Source: Lactifluus volemus (taxonomy: Eukaryota; Basidiomycota; Agaricomycetes; Russulales; Russulaceae). Taken from it: a stretch of DNA of 64,000 bases. The number at the start of each line of letters is the position of its first letter. Position 1 is the first letter of the stretch. Below the pieces are notes generated by a model that was given only the letters and a program-made list of their open reading frames with translations, was not told the DNA's origin and searched no databases. The stretch spans positions 682,001 through 746,000 of the forward strand of contig WTXI01000009.1 in the NCBI GenBank assembly GCA_022376515.1, given 5' to 3'. Of this stretch, positions 33,439-44,144 are shown piece after piece. The translations under genes were made by a program, and so were the position numbers.

Positions 33439-35632
33439 TGTTTCGCTGGGCAAGGGTACAGTAAGGGTAGGTCCGGGGAACCTGGGAATAACCGGCACGT
33501 CGGGCCGCCAATGGAGATTACGTCATTCCAAATTCCTCCTCGCTTAAGCAACTTTTCTCCGGACCCCTGAGTTCAAGTGGCCAGGAGCCATATGGAAAAT
33601 GCTTAGAAGTTGTGCACAGGCCATGAGGTGATGACGGAGGGACTTGCCTCTTATACTCGCTTTTATCTAATGCCAGAGGTGAGTCATATGCAGGAGACTC
33701 GGACAAGGCTGACCTTTATCGTCTTTTCTTCCTACTGCCATACGTCTGTGGTATGACCAGCACACGTACTCATAATGTACTAAAAACATCACAGCAGCAC
33801 TCTCACGGAATGGAGTCGGTGGCGTTTGCACCAATACCGTGGAGCCAGTAATGCATGTAACCTCGAGTCACTTGGACTCACTTTGGCACCCCTAATCTCC
33901 ATTCCTCGCCTTTTTTCCTATAAATTCTGCAGACACCGATCCCCTTCCTCATGCAAGCGCCTACTATGTTGTCTAGACACGCTGGTCACGCCGAATGTGA
34001 GCAGCCCCGGTTGTTCTCTCACTGGAAACCTTCATTGGCCGAAGTAAGGCCCAACTTTCCACGCAGTACCCCAACGCTCGAGGTACATACACCGAGCCAT
34101 TTTCCTTTACACCATCACTGACTTCTTTATTTAGATCCTGTATCAGGTAGTCCGTAGTGCGAGTATTCGAGCAGAGGTGAAGCTCCAGGCCACAAGGCAC
34201 ATCACTTCGAGTTCTTGATAGCCCCTTTTACACCTTGGCCCACGGTCCCCTTTCTCGGCAGCTATACAGGCTAATGGTCAACAGCTCCGGAGTTTCTATA
34301 AATGCTTACCCCACTTGCGCGGTTCTGGAGCAGTTTGCAGCAAGAGCCAGTTCACTGAAGGGGAAGTGACGAGACGTTCTTTCTCGAGACGATGTAAAGC
34401 CAATTTGGTCCGCAGATCTGACGAAAGTCATTGTCAATGTGCTATACAGTAGATACCGTACTGTGCACAAATATATGAATCACCCGTGGGCATGAATCAC
34501 TGTCACCGCAGAGGTTTCCGGAAGATGTGTCTGAGATGCCAGGTGAAAACGCGGAGCTGGGAGCTGTCTACTCCAAAAGTTTCAGGGACCTCCGGCCGTA
34601 TCTGGGTTATCCGCTGCTCTCCGAGTGCCGTGCCATCCCGTTGGTGTTCTGTCCTTTGGGCGCGCCATCTCGATTCTCCACTCTTTCCAATTAGCTGAGA
34701 CACTTCAAGTTTAGGTGGACCATCATCAGAGAGGAGGATAGATTTGGTCTCGTTGAGAATCTTTGTCGGCGAAATTGGGCGAATACTTTCAAGTTCAATT
34801 TCATGATCAATGGGATGTCAACATACTGCCTTGATCACTGTACAGTAGCGATTAGTGGGTGGATCACGACACGCCCGATTCACGGATGCCCGACTTGATC
34901 CCCGATTTAGCGTCTAGCCAATCCGATTACACCACCACCAACGCTTCCGGCCACCGGCTTGTCAACCCACAGTCGGGCTCTACAGATGTCGATGAAATAT
35001 GATGACCGCGTAACATGATCCGTTGTGACTAAATCAGGCAGGCTGGAAGGGTGATGACCTATGCCAATGTTTTCCTTCTAGGAAACAACCTTATGCTCGA
35101 AGCTCGCCATGCCCCAAGAGTCCAAGACCCCATCTGGACATAGCTCTATCCTACGAGAGTTGAGAATATGAATATGTTGCACGATTCAACAAAACATACC
35201 TCGTAGGTTAGCATGTACAGTAGCTCCATCAAGAGTTAATAGCGTAGGAACTTACAGGAGGCTAACGCCGTGACATACACACAACAATCGTTAGGGTGTT
35301 CTAGTTCCCTCTCAACATGAATGCAATATATTACAGACTTTTTACTGCCAACAACTATCAGCCTCAGAACAGAGCATGTTGATGTCCGTATGCTTGGATG
35401 ATCCTATCCAGTCCAGGCCTTGAGATCTGACACCACAGGACGCTGAGTCGTGTGATGCCAACCAGACACGCGCTCACGTTCAACTCCAGCATCATGACTC
35501 CATCATGAGTTTGTACAAATCACGCTCACGCCTCGAAGGCGGTGGAAAGTCATCAAACTGTTGTTGCATGGATCTCTACTACCCCTCACTTGTATTACAC
35601 ACAACCCCACTATCGTTAATCAGCAAGCTATC
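33439..35632. other. long intergenic region
   Basis: About 2.2 kb between the CHY gene and the inverted P450. Only short, uninformative frames (for example 34486-34698). No repeat or family recognised. Confidence 0.4.
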
Positions 35633-37780
35633 TCAAGCCAGGATGCTTGCAACGATGCAATCCTTTGCAAGTTCATCTCTCGGAGTAATAGAACAAGCAA
35701 ACTCTTCCGGATGTCTTCAAAGCTCTCCCAGTCAGACCCCAAAAAACTAAGCCCGGAACGACAAATTACCCACATAACAACCTCGCCTACACGTGCGGTC
35801 CTAGACTTGACCGGAATTGTGTCGCCTTTCACCTTCATAACGTTGAATACGGATAGCACAGATGCTGCAACCATGAAGAGTGTCGCGTCCACAAAGTGAC
35901 GCCCAGGACAAATCCGCCTGCCAACACCAAACGCTAGCATTATAACTGGATCGTCTTTGAAGGCCCTATCTTCATTGAGGAAGCGCTCTGGAACAAATGC
36001 TTCTGGTTCTGGGAAGAACTCTGGGTCATGTAGAATGGCCCTAGAAGTCTCATCAGAAGGATGTCAAAAAACATAACCTGTTACCGCTTCCAACACACCA
36101 GACGTTAACAATCATCACAGAACCTATGCAACGAAGGAATTGTAATTGAGTGACGAGAAGGCTTGTTGATAGATATGCAAACCTTTAGGAATGAAGAATC
36201 CTCTGTAGACGCCATCCTCGCTTGACACATGGGGTATCCCTATCATAATAGAAATAACATGCCATGCTAGTCAGCGAGCTCGCTGAAGAAATACGCACCC
36301 AAGGGTGTCACGACATGCCATCTTAATAGCTCTCTACACAAAGCTTCTATGTAGGGGAGGCGTGGCCTGTCCCCGAAGGTCGGCAACCTCTTTCTTGAGA
36401 CAACAGTGTCTAGTTCCGCCTGTGCTTTCCGCTGCACCTCCGGATAGAGACTAAGTGCAAGGAAGAGAGCAGTTATTAAGGATATGCTCTAAGTTGTGAC
36501 CTTCAGCAAAATTATCATAAGGATAATGGTCTCCTCACGGTGTCTTCAGCAGCTAAAGTGACCTCAGGTGAATATCTCAATGTTTCGTGACAGAATGAGT
36601 CACTGACCTTGAAACATAGACCCGAGCGCTTCTTTGATGGTCCTTTCCTGCGCCTGACGCTCTGGTCCATCCAGATTTTCAAGCTCCTGGAGATGCTCAT
36701 AAGCAAGTGATGGCGTTGCAGTTCCATTTCGCTATAGCAACGTTAGTTGAGATGTACGTCAGAAATGCAATCAATACAAACCATAGCATTCTTCACAAAA
36801 TCGATAGGGTCGTTCATCGTCTTTTGGCTCAGTTCCCTTCCTAATCTCGCCAGGGAATCATAGTTGAACCAAGGAACCCATGAGGGCATATATCGCACTA
36901 ATAATAGTTGTGAGATCCATTCCAGTAGCACTAGTGAGAAAGCTACTATACAGAACGGAAAATGGTTCACCAACATCGCTCCGGGTAAGGCCAGTGATCC
37001 CAAAGTCTCGGTGATCTGCACTGGTGCTGCTACCATCTCATCAAATTCTTTCAGGTCATACCCATAAGTAAAGGACATGACGAGTTTTCCTGGAAGACTA
37101 TGCAGTCGTTAACAATCACTGGCATATGATTCAAACAAATTAGACTCTAACATCTGAATATGGTCACGGAATTGCCTTGGTGTTGTGAGGAGTTGGCCAA
37201 GAAACCAGTGTGTTTTCTCTTCGATCATCCATCGATATGAAGATATCGCACCAGGCCGAAGGCTGCGATCCACCAACTTTCGGCCCTCACGCCAGGCCTC
37301 TCCCTTCCTACGAACAGGCAAGAGCCAGTCTAGTTCCATTCTACATAGAGTTTCTAAATCGTTAGTATAAGGGTCATTGAACACCAAAACTAGCCCAAAC
37401 GCACATTTGGATAATCGGCAACACAGGTCGATCAGAGTATATCTCGCCTTGCTTGTCAAGCAAGTCTTTGACGGCTGATACCGAGCATAGCACTATGGCG
37501 ACTTTCCCGAAAATTTGAAGACGCATGATATCGCCTAAGGAACTATTCAATGGAGGAATGGATCCACGATGGCGTCATGCAGACCATGCTTTTTAGCCAT
37601 ATCTGCATATTCAACCCAACGTGAATGCTTCATAGCATCAAGAAGATTCCCTATGATAGGCCAAGGCCGTGGACCTGGCGGGTAAGGGAGCCCTCTTCGC
37701 CTTCTATGAGCAAGAAGGAGATAGGCCGCGATGGAGAACACGAGACAGTCGATAGCTGAGATGTAGTAGGGAACCGCCAT
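35633..37780 (-). pseudogene. cytochrome P450, copy 6 (single-base frameshift)
   Basis: Same 12-exon layout as the plus-strand copies, in inverted orientation. Exons: 37585-37780, 37405-37535, 37152-37340, 36952-37097, 36782-36897, 36608-36731, 36539-36552, 36299-36488, 36183-36239, 36099-36123, 35774-36040, 35633-35714. Hinge PYPPGPRPWPIIGN, ExxR as ELLR, PERF and FGVGRRICPG are intact. Exon 2 is 131 nt instead of 130: one extra base near 37500 shifts the frame after FGK. The I-helix motif in exon 7 reads AAEDT, with the usual Gly replaced. Everything else is clean, so this is either a very young pseudogene or an assembly error. Confidence 0.8.
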
Positions 37781-38773
37781 GATTGACCACGTCAACGAGG
37801 AAAGCAAGAGATACAGTAGATATATATAGAGAAAATTGAGGGGCATTTCTGAATCGGGTCACAGATGGCAGCGTTCTATTGGCCGCGGGACTTTCTCAGC
37901 CGAGGGCCTAATTCATTAACGAACGCGTGTTCTGGGAATTCATTGTAGAGGTATTCGATCAGGGTTGTCCGAAGGTGCACCCGTGACAATTGGAGTGAAG
38001 CATCAACAGAAAGATACTGGTCTAGAACCAGAAACGTACGGCCGTGGTGGAGTCATGCCGAACGCTCTCTGTGTGAGTCGGGGCGAAAGAAAATACATTC
38101 GATCCCAGCTACTCCGCAACCGGAAGGTTGACAATCCAAAGCTTCCGAGTCGTCGAAAGAAAAAGGCTTTAGACGATCAAGGTCATCGGACACGACCGTG
38201 ACAGTGTAAACCTGTTCGGTCACGTGGAAACAAACGTAATCAATCTCGTTTGCGGTCCTGGGGGTTTATTTTGCATGTGTATGTTCCTTGCCAACTTGGC
38301 GCATCGATGCTTGGTAAATGTCCCTAGTCATCAAGGTGAACTCGCTGTCACGATTAGGGTTGAAGCTGTGGCTGCAGCATGTGAGAAGTTGTAACCACGC
38401 AACTGTCTCTTACACGGCTCTCCTCTTTCTGACTGTAAGCACCGAAAGTCATCGGTACTGTGATTGCGGTAAAATGCGGAATTGATTCCAGGAATAAAGG
38501 AGGGAACGTCGTAGCGCCGATCCAAGTGGAACGTCACCACGTCATGGCATCATCCGGGAAAGAAAGAACTGATCTACCTCCACTCTAAATTACTACTGCA
38601 CATAATTGACTCCCAGATTAACTTGTGAAAAGTTATTTGAGCGGCATGTTTGCTAAACTGGTGGTGCGGTCTGACCAGAGTACTCTTCTCCAAAGAATCC
38701 GCGTAAGTAGCCCAGAGTCACGGTGAATGCCTTAGAGAATCAAACAAGTTGGCCAAGAACGTGGATCTGGTGG
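37781..38773. other. intergenic, nothing recognised
   Basis: Upstream of P450 copy 6 and target region of the Copia element. No supported gene. Confidence 0.4.
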
Positions 38774-38778
38774 AGAAG
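38774..38778. repeat. Copia target-site duplication (left)
   Basis: AGAAG directly before the LTR, repeated at 44140-44144 directly after the other LTR. Five-bp duplications are standard for Ty1/Copia integrases. Confidence 0.92.
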
Positions 38779-39163
38779 TGTTAAAGTAAAGCTCAGCGCG
38801 AATAGAAAGAACGCTATTATATTTCGTAGCCAACCTGTTAAAGTAAAGCTATACAGGTATTTAGTTTATGTAGCTACGAAGAGAGGAGAAGAAAAAAGGT
38901 GCTCACCTCAGCGCGAATAGAAAGAACGCTGAGGTACTACCGCTTAAGGCGGGGTTTTTATCTTCATATCGAGTGTGCCCTATGTGAAGGGTAGCAAAGG
39001 CCCCAGTGGGGTAGAAAGTACTCGAAACCTTTAAAAAGGGGGAATGATATCCCTGCTAAGGTATGAAAGGGAAGGATAAGGGTAAAGTCAAACTTCTTCG
39101 CTGATCTACTGTCCATGGTCCGTGCGCGCCACTTTAGGGCTGGCCAATGTACATACTCCAACA
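38779..39163 (-). repeat. 3' LTR
   Basis: 385 bp, the element's 3' LTR. Internally repetitive: TGTTAAAGTAAAGCT and CAGCGCGAATAGAAAGAACG each occur twice. Confidence 0.92.
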
Positions 39164-39165
39164 CA

Positions 39166-39172
39166 CCCCCTC
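39166..39172 (-). other. polypurine tract
   Basis: GAGGGGG on the minus strand, two bases before the 3' LTR and overlapping the gag-pol stop codon (39171-39173). Likely primer site for plus-strand synthesis. Confidence 0.65.
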
Positions 39173-42100
39173 AGACCTGAAAGTGCAAGCCAAGCTCGCG
39201 TGCGAGTCGCCCATGCTTCTCGCGGACCAATCCCTTGGTAAATATGTCGGCGACTTGGTCGTCGGTGGGGATGTAGGTGAGGTCGATGTCGCCGGCGGCG
39301 ACCCTCTCGCGCAAGAAATGGTGACGCAGGTCGATGTGCTTCGTGCGATCGTGGAACTCGGGGTTCCGAGCAATGGCGATGGCGGATTGATTGTCCATGT
39401 GCAAGATGGTGGGGAGTACAACGTCGAGATTGAGTTCTCGGAGAAGACGTCGGAGCCAGATAGCCTCCTTCGCGGCATACGCGGCCGCGACATATTCGGC
39501 TTCCGTGCTAGACAGTGCGACAGAGGTTTGCTTCTTAGATCCCCAGCTAATAGCACCCCCTCCGAGCATGAAGACGAAGCCGGAGGTGGATTTTCTGTCG
39601 TTGATGTCGCTGGCCCAGTCAGCATCCACGAAACCGCGTAAGGTGATCCCATCTGGAGTTCCGCGTCGGAAAGTGAGGCGAAGGGACGAAGATCCACGCA
39701 AATATTTAAAGACACGGTCCAAAGAAAGGAAGTGGGATGAACCAGGTGTGGCGTTGTGTCGCCCAAGGGCCGATACGGCATAGGAGAGGTCGGGACGTGT
39801 GCCAACCATGAGGTACATGAGAGCTCCGATGGCGCTTTGGTAGAGCTTCGCGTCGGATTCAGGCTGTGGTAGCTTGCGAAGGTGCTCGTTGGCGACGGCG
39901 GGTGTTGAGACAGGACGAATGGATGATTTCCCGAAACGTTCAAGGACTTCGTTTGAGTACTTCTCTTGCGAGAGGGAGATCCACCCGGCGTCACGATCGC
40001 GAGTGACGTGCATGCCGAGGATCCAGCTCAAGTTGCCAAGATCAGTCATTTCATAGTACTGGCAAAGGAGGGCCTTGTCCCGCTCTATCTCAGCAAGACT
40101 GCTGGAGGCCATGGTGATGTCGTCGACGTAGAGCGCGATGATGGAAGTATGAGGGTCGGCGAGACGGATGAAAACAGCGTGGTCGGACTGTGTGTTTTGG
40201 TACCCCATAGAAGTGAGGCGCGCTTTGATGTTCTCATACCAAACGCGTCCACCCTGTTTCGTTCCATAGACGGCTTTGATTAGTCGCAATACCATGCCGT
40301 CAGGGATATCGAAACCAGGGGGAGGACTCATAAAAATTTCTTCTTTGAGCGTACCGTTCAAGTATGCTGATTTCACATCCATCTGATGCAGCTCGAAATC
40401 CCTCTCCGCGGCGATCGCAAGGATGGCGCGGAGTGAGGCGAGTTTCGCAATGGGCGCGAAAGTTTCGTCGAAGTCGATGCCTTCGATCTGCGTGAAACCT
40501 TGGGCAACGACTCGAGCTTTGTATTTCTGCACGCTACCATCGGGTCCGCGTTTAACGCGGAACACCCAGCGGCTCCCGACGATTTTGCGGCCACGGGGGC
40601 GAGGTACGATTTCGTAAACGCCCATTTGTTCGAAGGCGATTCGTTCGGTTTCGCACGCAAGTCTCCATTCAGCAGCATCTGGTCGAGCCATTGCCTCATC
40701 GAAAGTGCGCGGGTCACTCCCAATTTCGGTCTCGGCGACAGTAGCGCGTACAAGAGATTTGTGCTTATACGAACTTACGTTGTAGCGGGGGTCGTCGTCG
40801 CGAGTTGGTGCGCGGGTGGTGCGTTTTGGGCGAGTGCTTGGAGGAGGAGGTGCAAGAGGAGGAATCGCGTGTGACGCGTCATCTCCTTCGATTGCAGCGT
40901 CTCCGTCGTCGTCGTCGTTGTCATCGTCGATTATGACTCGTTCGTGAGTTGGGCCCCCTTCGTCGAATACAACGTCACGAGAGTAGTATATTTTGCGCGT
41001 ATCACGGTGGATGAGTTTGAAGGCTTTGTGGTTTGGTGCGAGTCCGATGAAGGTACATTGCTTCAAGTGGAATGATAACTTTGAGCGATAGTCTTCGGGC
41101 ACATGCATGTGGGCCTTGCATCCGAAGATCCGAAGGCGCGAGACGTCGGGTTTGTTGCCACTCCAGGCTTCCTCCGGGGTGACATTTTGAAGCGAGGCGG
41201 AGGGGGAACAATTGTGGAGGATGGCAGCGTACAAGAGCGCGTCGTACCAGAAGGATTCGGGGAGATTAGCGTCATTGAGCATTGCCCGCACCTTGTCCAG
41301 TAGGGTGCAATTCATGCGTTCTGCCACGCCGTTGTGCTCAGCCGTGTCAGCGGTTGTGATCTCCTGTCGGATACCTTTCTCCTCAAAGTAATGAGTGGAG
41401 ACGTTGCCTGTGTACTCTCCTCCGCCATCGGACCTTAGCACTTTAAGTGCTTTCCCAGTTTCGCGCTCAACCCGTGCTACGAACACCTTCAAGCGATGGA
41501 GAAGATCGGACTTAAGTTTGAGTCCCGCTACATAGACTTTCCGCGACTTATCGTCCGTGAACGTTGCGAAATACTCAAATCCCTCACGGGAACGAGTCGG
41601 GAGTTTGCCGCAAATGTCGGAGAACACACGGCCGAGGACTTCGGTGGCGCGTGTGCTGGTCGATTTCGCGATGTCGATGCGGCTTTGCTTCCCGGCGAGA
41701 CAGGGCTCGCAGATCGTTGTGACGTCCAGGGCCCCCTCAATAGTCATTCCGTTGACAAGTCCCTTTTTTGCCATTTGCACCACAGTTCCGACGTTGACAT
41801 GGCCGAGGCGGCGGTGCCAAGTGGCGAGAGTGGCGGTCGAACCGGCGCTCTCGGAGAGAAAGGCGGTTTCAGTCGGCGGGCGTGAGTCCTCATCTTCCTG
41901 TGGGAAGACCGAAACGTTTGCAATTCGTACTCTCTCCGGGGTGATGGTCTGGATGTCCATTATGTAGAGGTTTGAAGACATTTGACCCTGGCAAGTGACG
42001 GTGCCAGATTTGTCACGGAGGGAACACGAGGCGTCGCTGAAAAGCAGGCTGGCGCCATGCTGAGCGAGGTACGAAACGGAGAGGAGGTTGCCGTGAAGAT

Positions 42101-43694
42101 CAGGCACGAAAAGGACTTCTTGGAAAATGGCCGTTTTCCATGCGCCGTTGGCACGCATGCGGACGCGAATGCGACCGACGCCCGTGGCTAGGATCGAACG
42201 AGCGTCTCCAAGGGTGACTTTGATGGGAGTAGAGAGAGGGACGAAGTGTGTGAACCAAGAACGGTTGCACGACATGGTGCGCGATGCGCCTGAATCAAGT
42301 ATCCAGGACTCAAGGAGCGAGCGAGAGTGGAGAGGGTGAGCAGCGTAGAGGAATATTTCCTCATCAGACTCCGAAGCAATGGCGACCTTAGCAGAAGCGG
42401 GTGTGGAAGCGGGGGTAGAAGGTGGCGCGGACGCGGTAGCTGGCGTTGCCGTCGCAGTCTTCGCTTCCTTCTCCTTTTGAGCTTTGAGTTTGCGGCACTC
42501 ACTGACGTCGTGTCCAGTGAAGTTGCAATGAGTACACTTCTTTTTCTGCTGGTCTTTTCGCTTGTTCTGCTCTCCTTTCTTTTTGTCTTTGTCCGAGTCC
42601 TTCTTCTCAGCTTTCTTTTTGCCGTCTTTGCCTTTTCGGGCGGCCTTGGCGTAGAAGGCGGCGGCCCCGTCGCCCGATTCACGGATACGTGAGTCCTCGT
42701 CAGTGAGAATGCGTAGCTTTATATTTTCTGGGGTTTGTTCAGCCGGACTGAGATTATTGAGAATAATTTTTAGCATTCTGTGAGGCGCGGGAAGGGCGTT
42801 GGTGATGGCAAGGGCAATTTGTTGGTGAGTGAAGGGAGAGCCCACTTCGGCGAGACGGTGCGAGGCGTCGATCATGGCATTGATTTGCGGCTCGAGGGGT
42901 TCAGCATCGTTAAGAGGGGTGCTGAAAAGTCGGGTCATCAACTGGGAAAGTTTATGACTTCCTCGACCTTCGAAACGGGCGGCAAGACAATCAAGGCAGT
43001 CTTTCGCTGTCTGCGCGTGAAAGATGAGATGGGCCGGCTCCCCGGTGAGCGACAACGCGATGAGCGAGAATGCTTGTTGATCCTTCTCATCCCAGGCAGC
43101 GGCTTCAGCCGGAAAGGTCAGGGGATGGGGACGCGGGTCAACAAGAACCGTTAGGAGTTTGTAGCTCCTTAAGACTACTCGCATATGGAACTGCCACACC
43201 GCAAAGTTGCTGCCGTCTTGCTCGAGCGGAGGAATGTCGTAGCGCTGTGATATGACGGTCGGTCCAGGCATCGCGGGAGGCAAGTGAGGCGGCGGAACTA
43301 AGGGTGGCATGTTGTGAGCCGGGGGAGCGAAAGGAGGCGGATGAGCTGGCGGAATCATGGGTTGTGGGTGCGCCCATGGGATCGCGGCTGGACGGTGCAC
43401 CGGTGGGATCGGAGCATGCTGGTGCATGGGCGGGATCGCATAACGCTGAAAGGGCGGAGGTGTACTGGCTGGAGTACTAGCCGCCGAGGTTAGGGCAGAG
43501 GCGCGACCAAAACCTTGGGAGGAGCCGTAGGCAGAGCCTTGGACGGAGCCGTGGGCTGATCCGTGAATAGAAGCGTGGACGGAGCCATGGATTGAACTGG
43601 CAGGCCCGGCGACATCGTCGTCGTCGGCTGGGTTGAAGAGTTGCGGTGGTGCAACGGGATGCGCAGCGGCTTGTGCTGCAGCAGCTTGGCTCAT
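39171..43694 (-). CDS. Ty1/Copia Gag-Pol polyprotein
   Basis: Single 1507-residue frame. It starts with a low-complexity Ala/Pro region and a degenerate HGS repeat (about residues 34-61). A Gag domain and a CCHC knuckle (CTHCNFTGHDVSEC, about 387-400) follow. The aspartic protease has DSGAS near 467. The integrase has the zinc region WHRRLGH...CEPCLAGK near 610-660 and a catalytic core with a DDKS and a D-E pair. The reverse transcriptase has YVDD near 1225. The RNase H has DADWASD and SSTEAEYVAA near the C terminus. The order protease-integrase-RT-RNase H identifies Copia rather than Gypsy. Gag and Pol are in one frame without a frameshift signal. All key motifs are intact. Confidence 0.95.
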   Translation of the reverse strand: MSQAAAAQAAAHPVAPPQLFNPADDDDVAGPASSIHGSVHASIHGSAHGSVQGSAYGSSQGFGRASALTSAASTPASTPPPFQRYAIPPMHQHAPIPPVHRPAAIPWAHPQPMIPPAHPPPFAPPAHNMPPLVPPPHLPPAMPGPTVISQRYDIPPLEQDGSNFAVWQFHMRVVLRSYKLLTVLVDPRPHPLTFPAEAAAWDEKDQQAFSLIALSLTGEPAHLIFHAQTAKDCLDCLAARFEGRGSHKLSQLMTRLFSTPLNDAEPLEPQINAMIDASHRLAEVGSPFTHQQIALAITNALPAPHRMLKIILNNLSPAEQTPENIKLRILTDEDSRIRESGDGAAAFYAKAARKGKDGKKKAEKKDSDKDKKKGEQNKRKDQQKKKCTHCNFTGHDVSECRKLKAQKEKEAKTATATPATASAPPSTPASTPASAKVAIASESDEEIFLYAAHPLHSRSLLESWILDSGASRTMSCNRSWFTHFVPLSTPIKVTLGDARSILATGVGRIRVRMRANGAWKTAIFQEVLFVPDLHGNLLSVSYLAQHGASLLFSDASCSLRDKSGTVTCQGQMSSNLYIMDIQTITPERVRIANVSVFPQEDEDSRPPTETAFLSESAGSTATLATWHRRLGHVNVGTVVQMAKKGLVNGMTIEGALDVTTICEPCLAGKQSRIDIAKSTSTRATEVLGRVFSDICGKLPTRSREGFEYFATFTDDKSRKVYVAGLKLKSDLLHRLKVFVARVERETGKALKVLRSDGGGEYTGNVSTHYFEEKGIRQEITTADTAEHNGVAERMNCTLLDKVRAMLNDANLPESFWYDALLYAAILHNCSPSASLQNVTPEEAWSGNKPDVSRLRIFGCKAHMHVPEDYRSKLSFHLKQCTFIGLAPNHKAFKLIHRDTRKIYYSRDVVFDEGGPTHERVIIDDDNDDDDGDAAIEGDDASHAIPPLAPPPPSTRPKRTTRAPTRDDDPRYNVSSYKHKSLVRATVAETEIGSDPRTFDEAMARPDAAEWRLACETERIAFEQMGVYEIVPRPRGRKIVGSRWVFRVKRGPDGSVQKYKARVVAQGFTQIEGIDFDETFAPIAKLASLRAILAIAAERDFELHQMDVKSAYLNGTLKEEIFMSPPPGFDIPDGMVLRLIKAVYGTKQGGRVWYENIKARLTSMGYQNTQSDHAVFIRLADPHTSIIALYVDDITMASSSLAEIERDKALLCQYYEMTDLGNLSWILGMHVTRDRDAGWISLSQEKYSNEVLERFGKSSIRPVSTPAVANEHLRKLPQPESDAKLYQSAIGALMYLMVGTRPDLSYAVSALGRHNATPGSSHFLSLDRVFKYLRGSSSLRLTFRRGTPDGITLRGFVDADWASDINDRKSTSGFVFMLGGGAISWGSKKQTSVALSSTEAEYVAAAYAAKEAIWLRRLLRELNLDVVLPTILHMDNQSAIAIARNPEFHDRTKHIDLRHHFLRERVAAGDIDLTYIPTDDQVADIFTKGLVREKHGRLARELGLHFQV

Positions 43695-43740
43695 GCTTCG
43701 TGTGATTGGCGACAGCGTGGGTGAAGCTCAGGCGGAGACT

Positions 43741-43754
43741 CAGGTCTCGTAATC
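43741..43754 (-). other. candidate primer-binding region
   Basis: On the minus strand GATTACGAGACCTG directly follows the 5' LTR, where a tRNA-derived primer should anneal. I could not match it to a specific tRNA. Confidence 0.35.
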
Positions 43755-44139
43755 TGTTAAAGTAAAGCTCAGCGCGAATAGAAAGAACGCTATTATATTT
43801 CGTAGCCAACCTGTTAAAGTAAAGCTATACAGGTATTTAGTTTATGTAGCTACGAAGAGAGGAGAAGAAAAAAGGTGCTCACCTCAGCGCGAATAGAAAG
43901 AACGCTGAGGTACTACCGCTTAAGGCGGGGTTTTTATCTTCATATCAAGTGTGCCCTATGTGAAGGGTAGCAAAGGCCCCAGTGGGGTAGAAAGTACTCG
44001 AAACCTTTAAAAAGGGGGAATGATATCCCTGCTAAGGTATGAAAGGGAAGGATAAGGGTAAAGTCAAACTTCTTCGCTGATCTACTGTCCATGGTCCGTG
44101 CGCGCCACTTTAGGGCTGGCCAATGTACGTACTCCAACA
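43755..44139 (-). repeat. 5' LTR
   Basis: 385 bp, near-identical to 38779-39163; carries the element promoter. The leader between LTR and the polyprotein ATG is only 60 bp. Confidence 0.92.
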
Positions 44140-44144
44140 AGAAG
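44140..44144. repeat. Copia target-site duplication (right)
   Basis: AGAAG, exact partner of 38774-38778. Confidence 0.92.

Larger units (their letters stand above)
38779..44139 (-). mobile_element. complete Ty1/Copia LTR retrotransposon
   Basis: A 5361-bp element on the minus strand with two 385-bp LTRs, a single uninterrupted gag-pol frame, a purine tract and a 5-bp target duplication. The LTRs begin TGTT and end AACA on the plus strand. I found two base differences between them (38971/43947 and 39153/44129), so insertion was recent. Structure and coding capacity look complete, so it may still be mobile. Confidence 0.93.

Noticed and set aside
6714..37780. Classical secondary-metabolite gene cluster
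   Set aside because: Only P450s occur; no PKS, NRPS, terpene synthase, DMAT or dedicated transporter or regulator is visible in the window.
39147..43255. Many plus-strand open frames within the Copia element
   Set aside because: They are shadows of the minus-strand gag-pol frame; none has its own motifs or start context.
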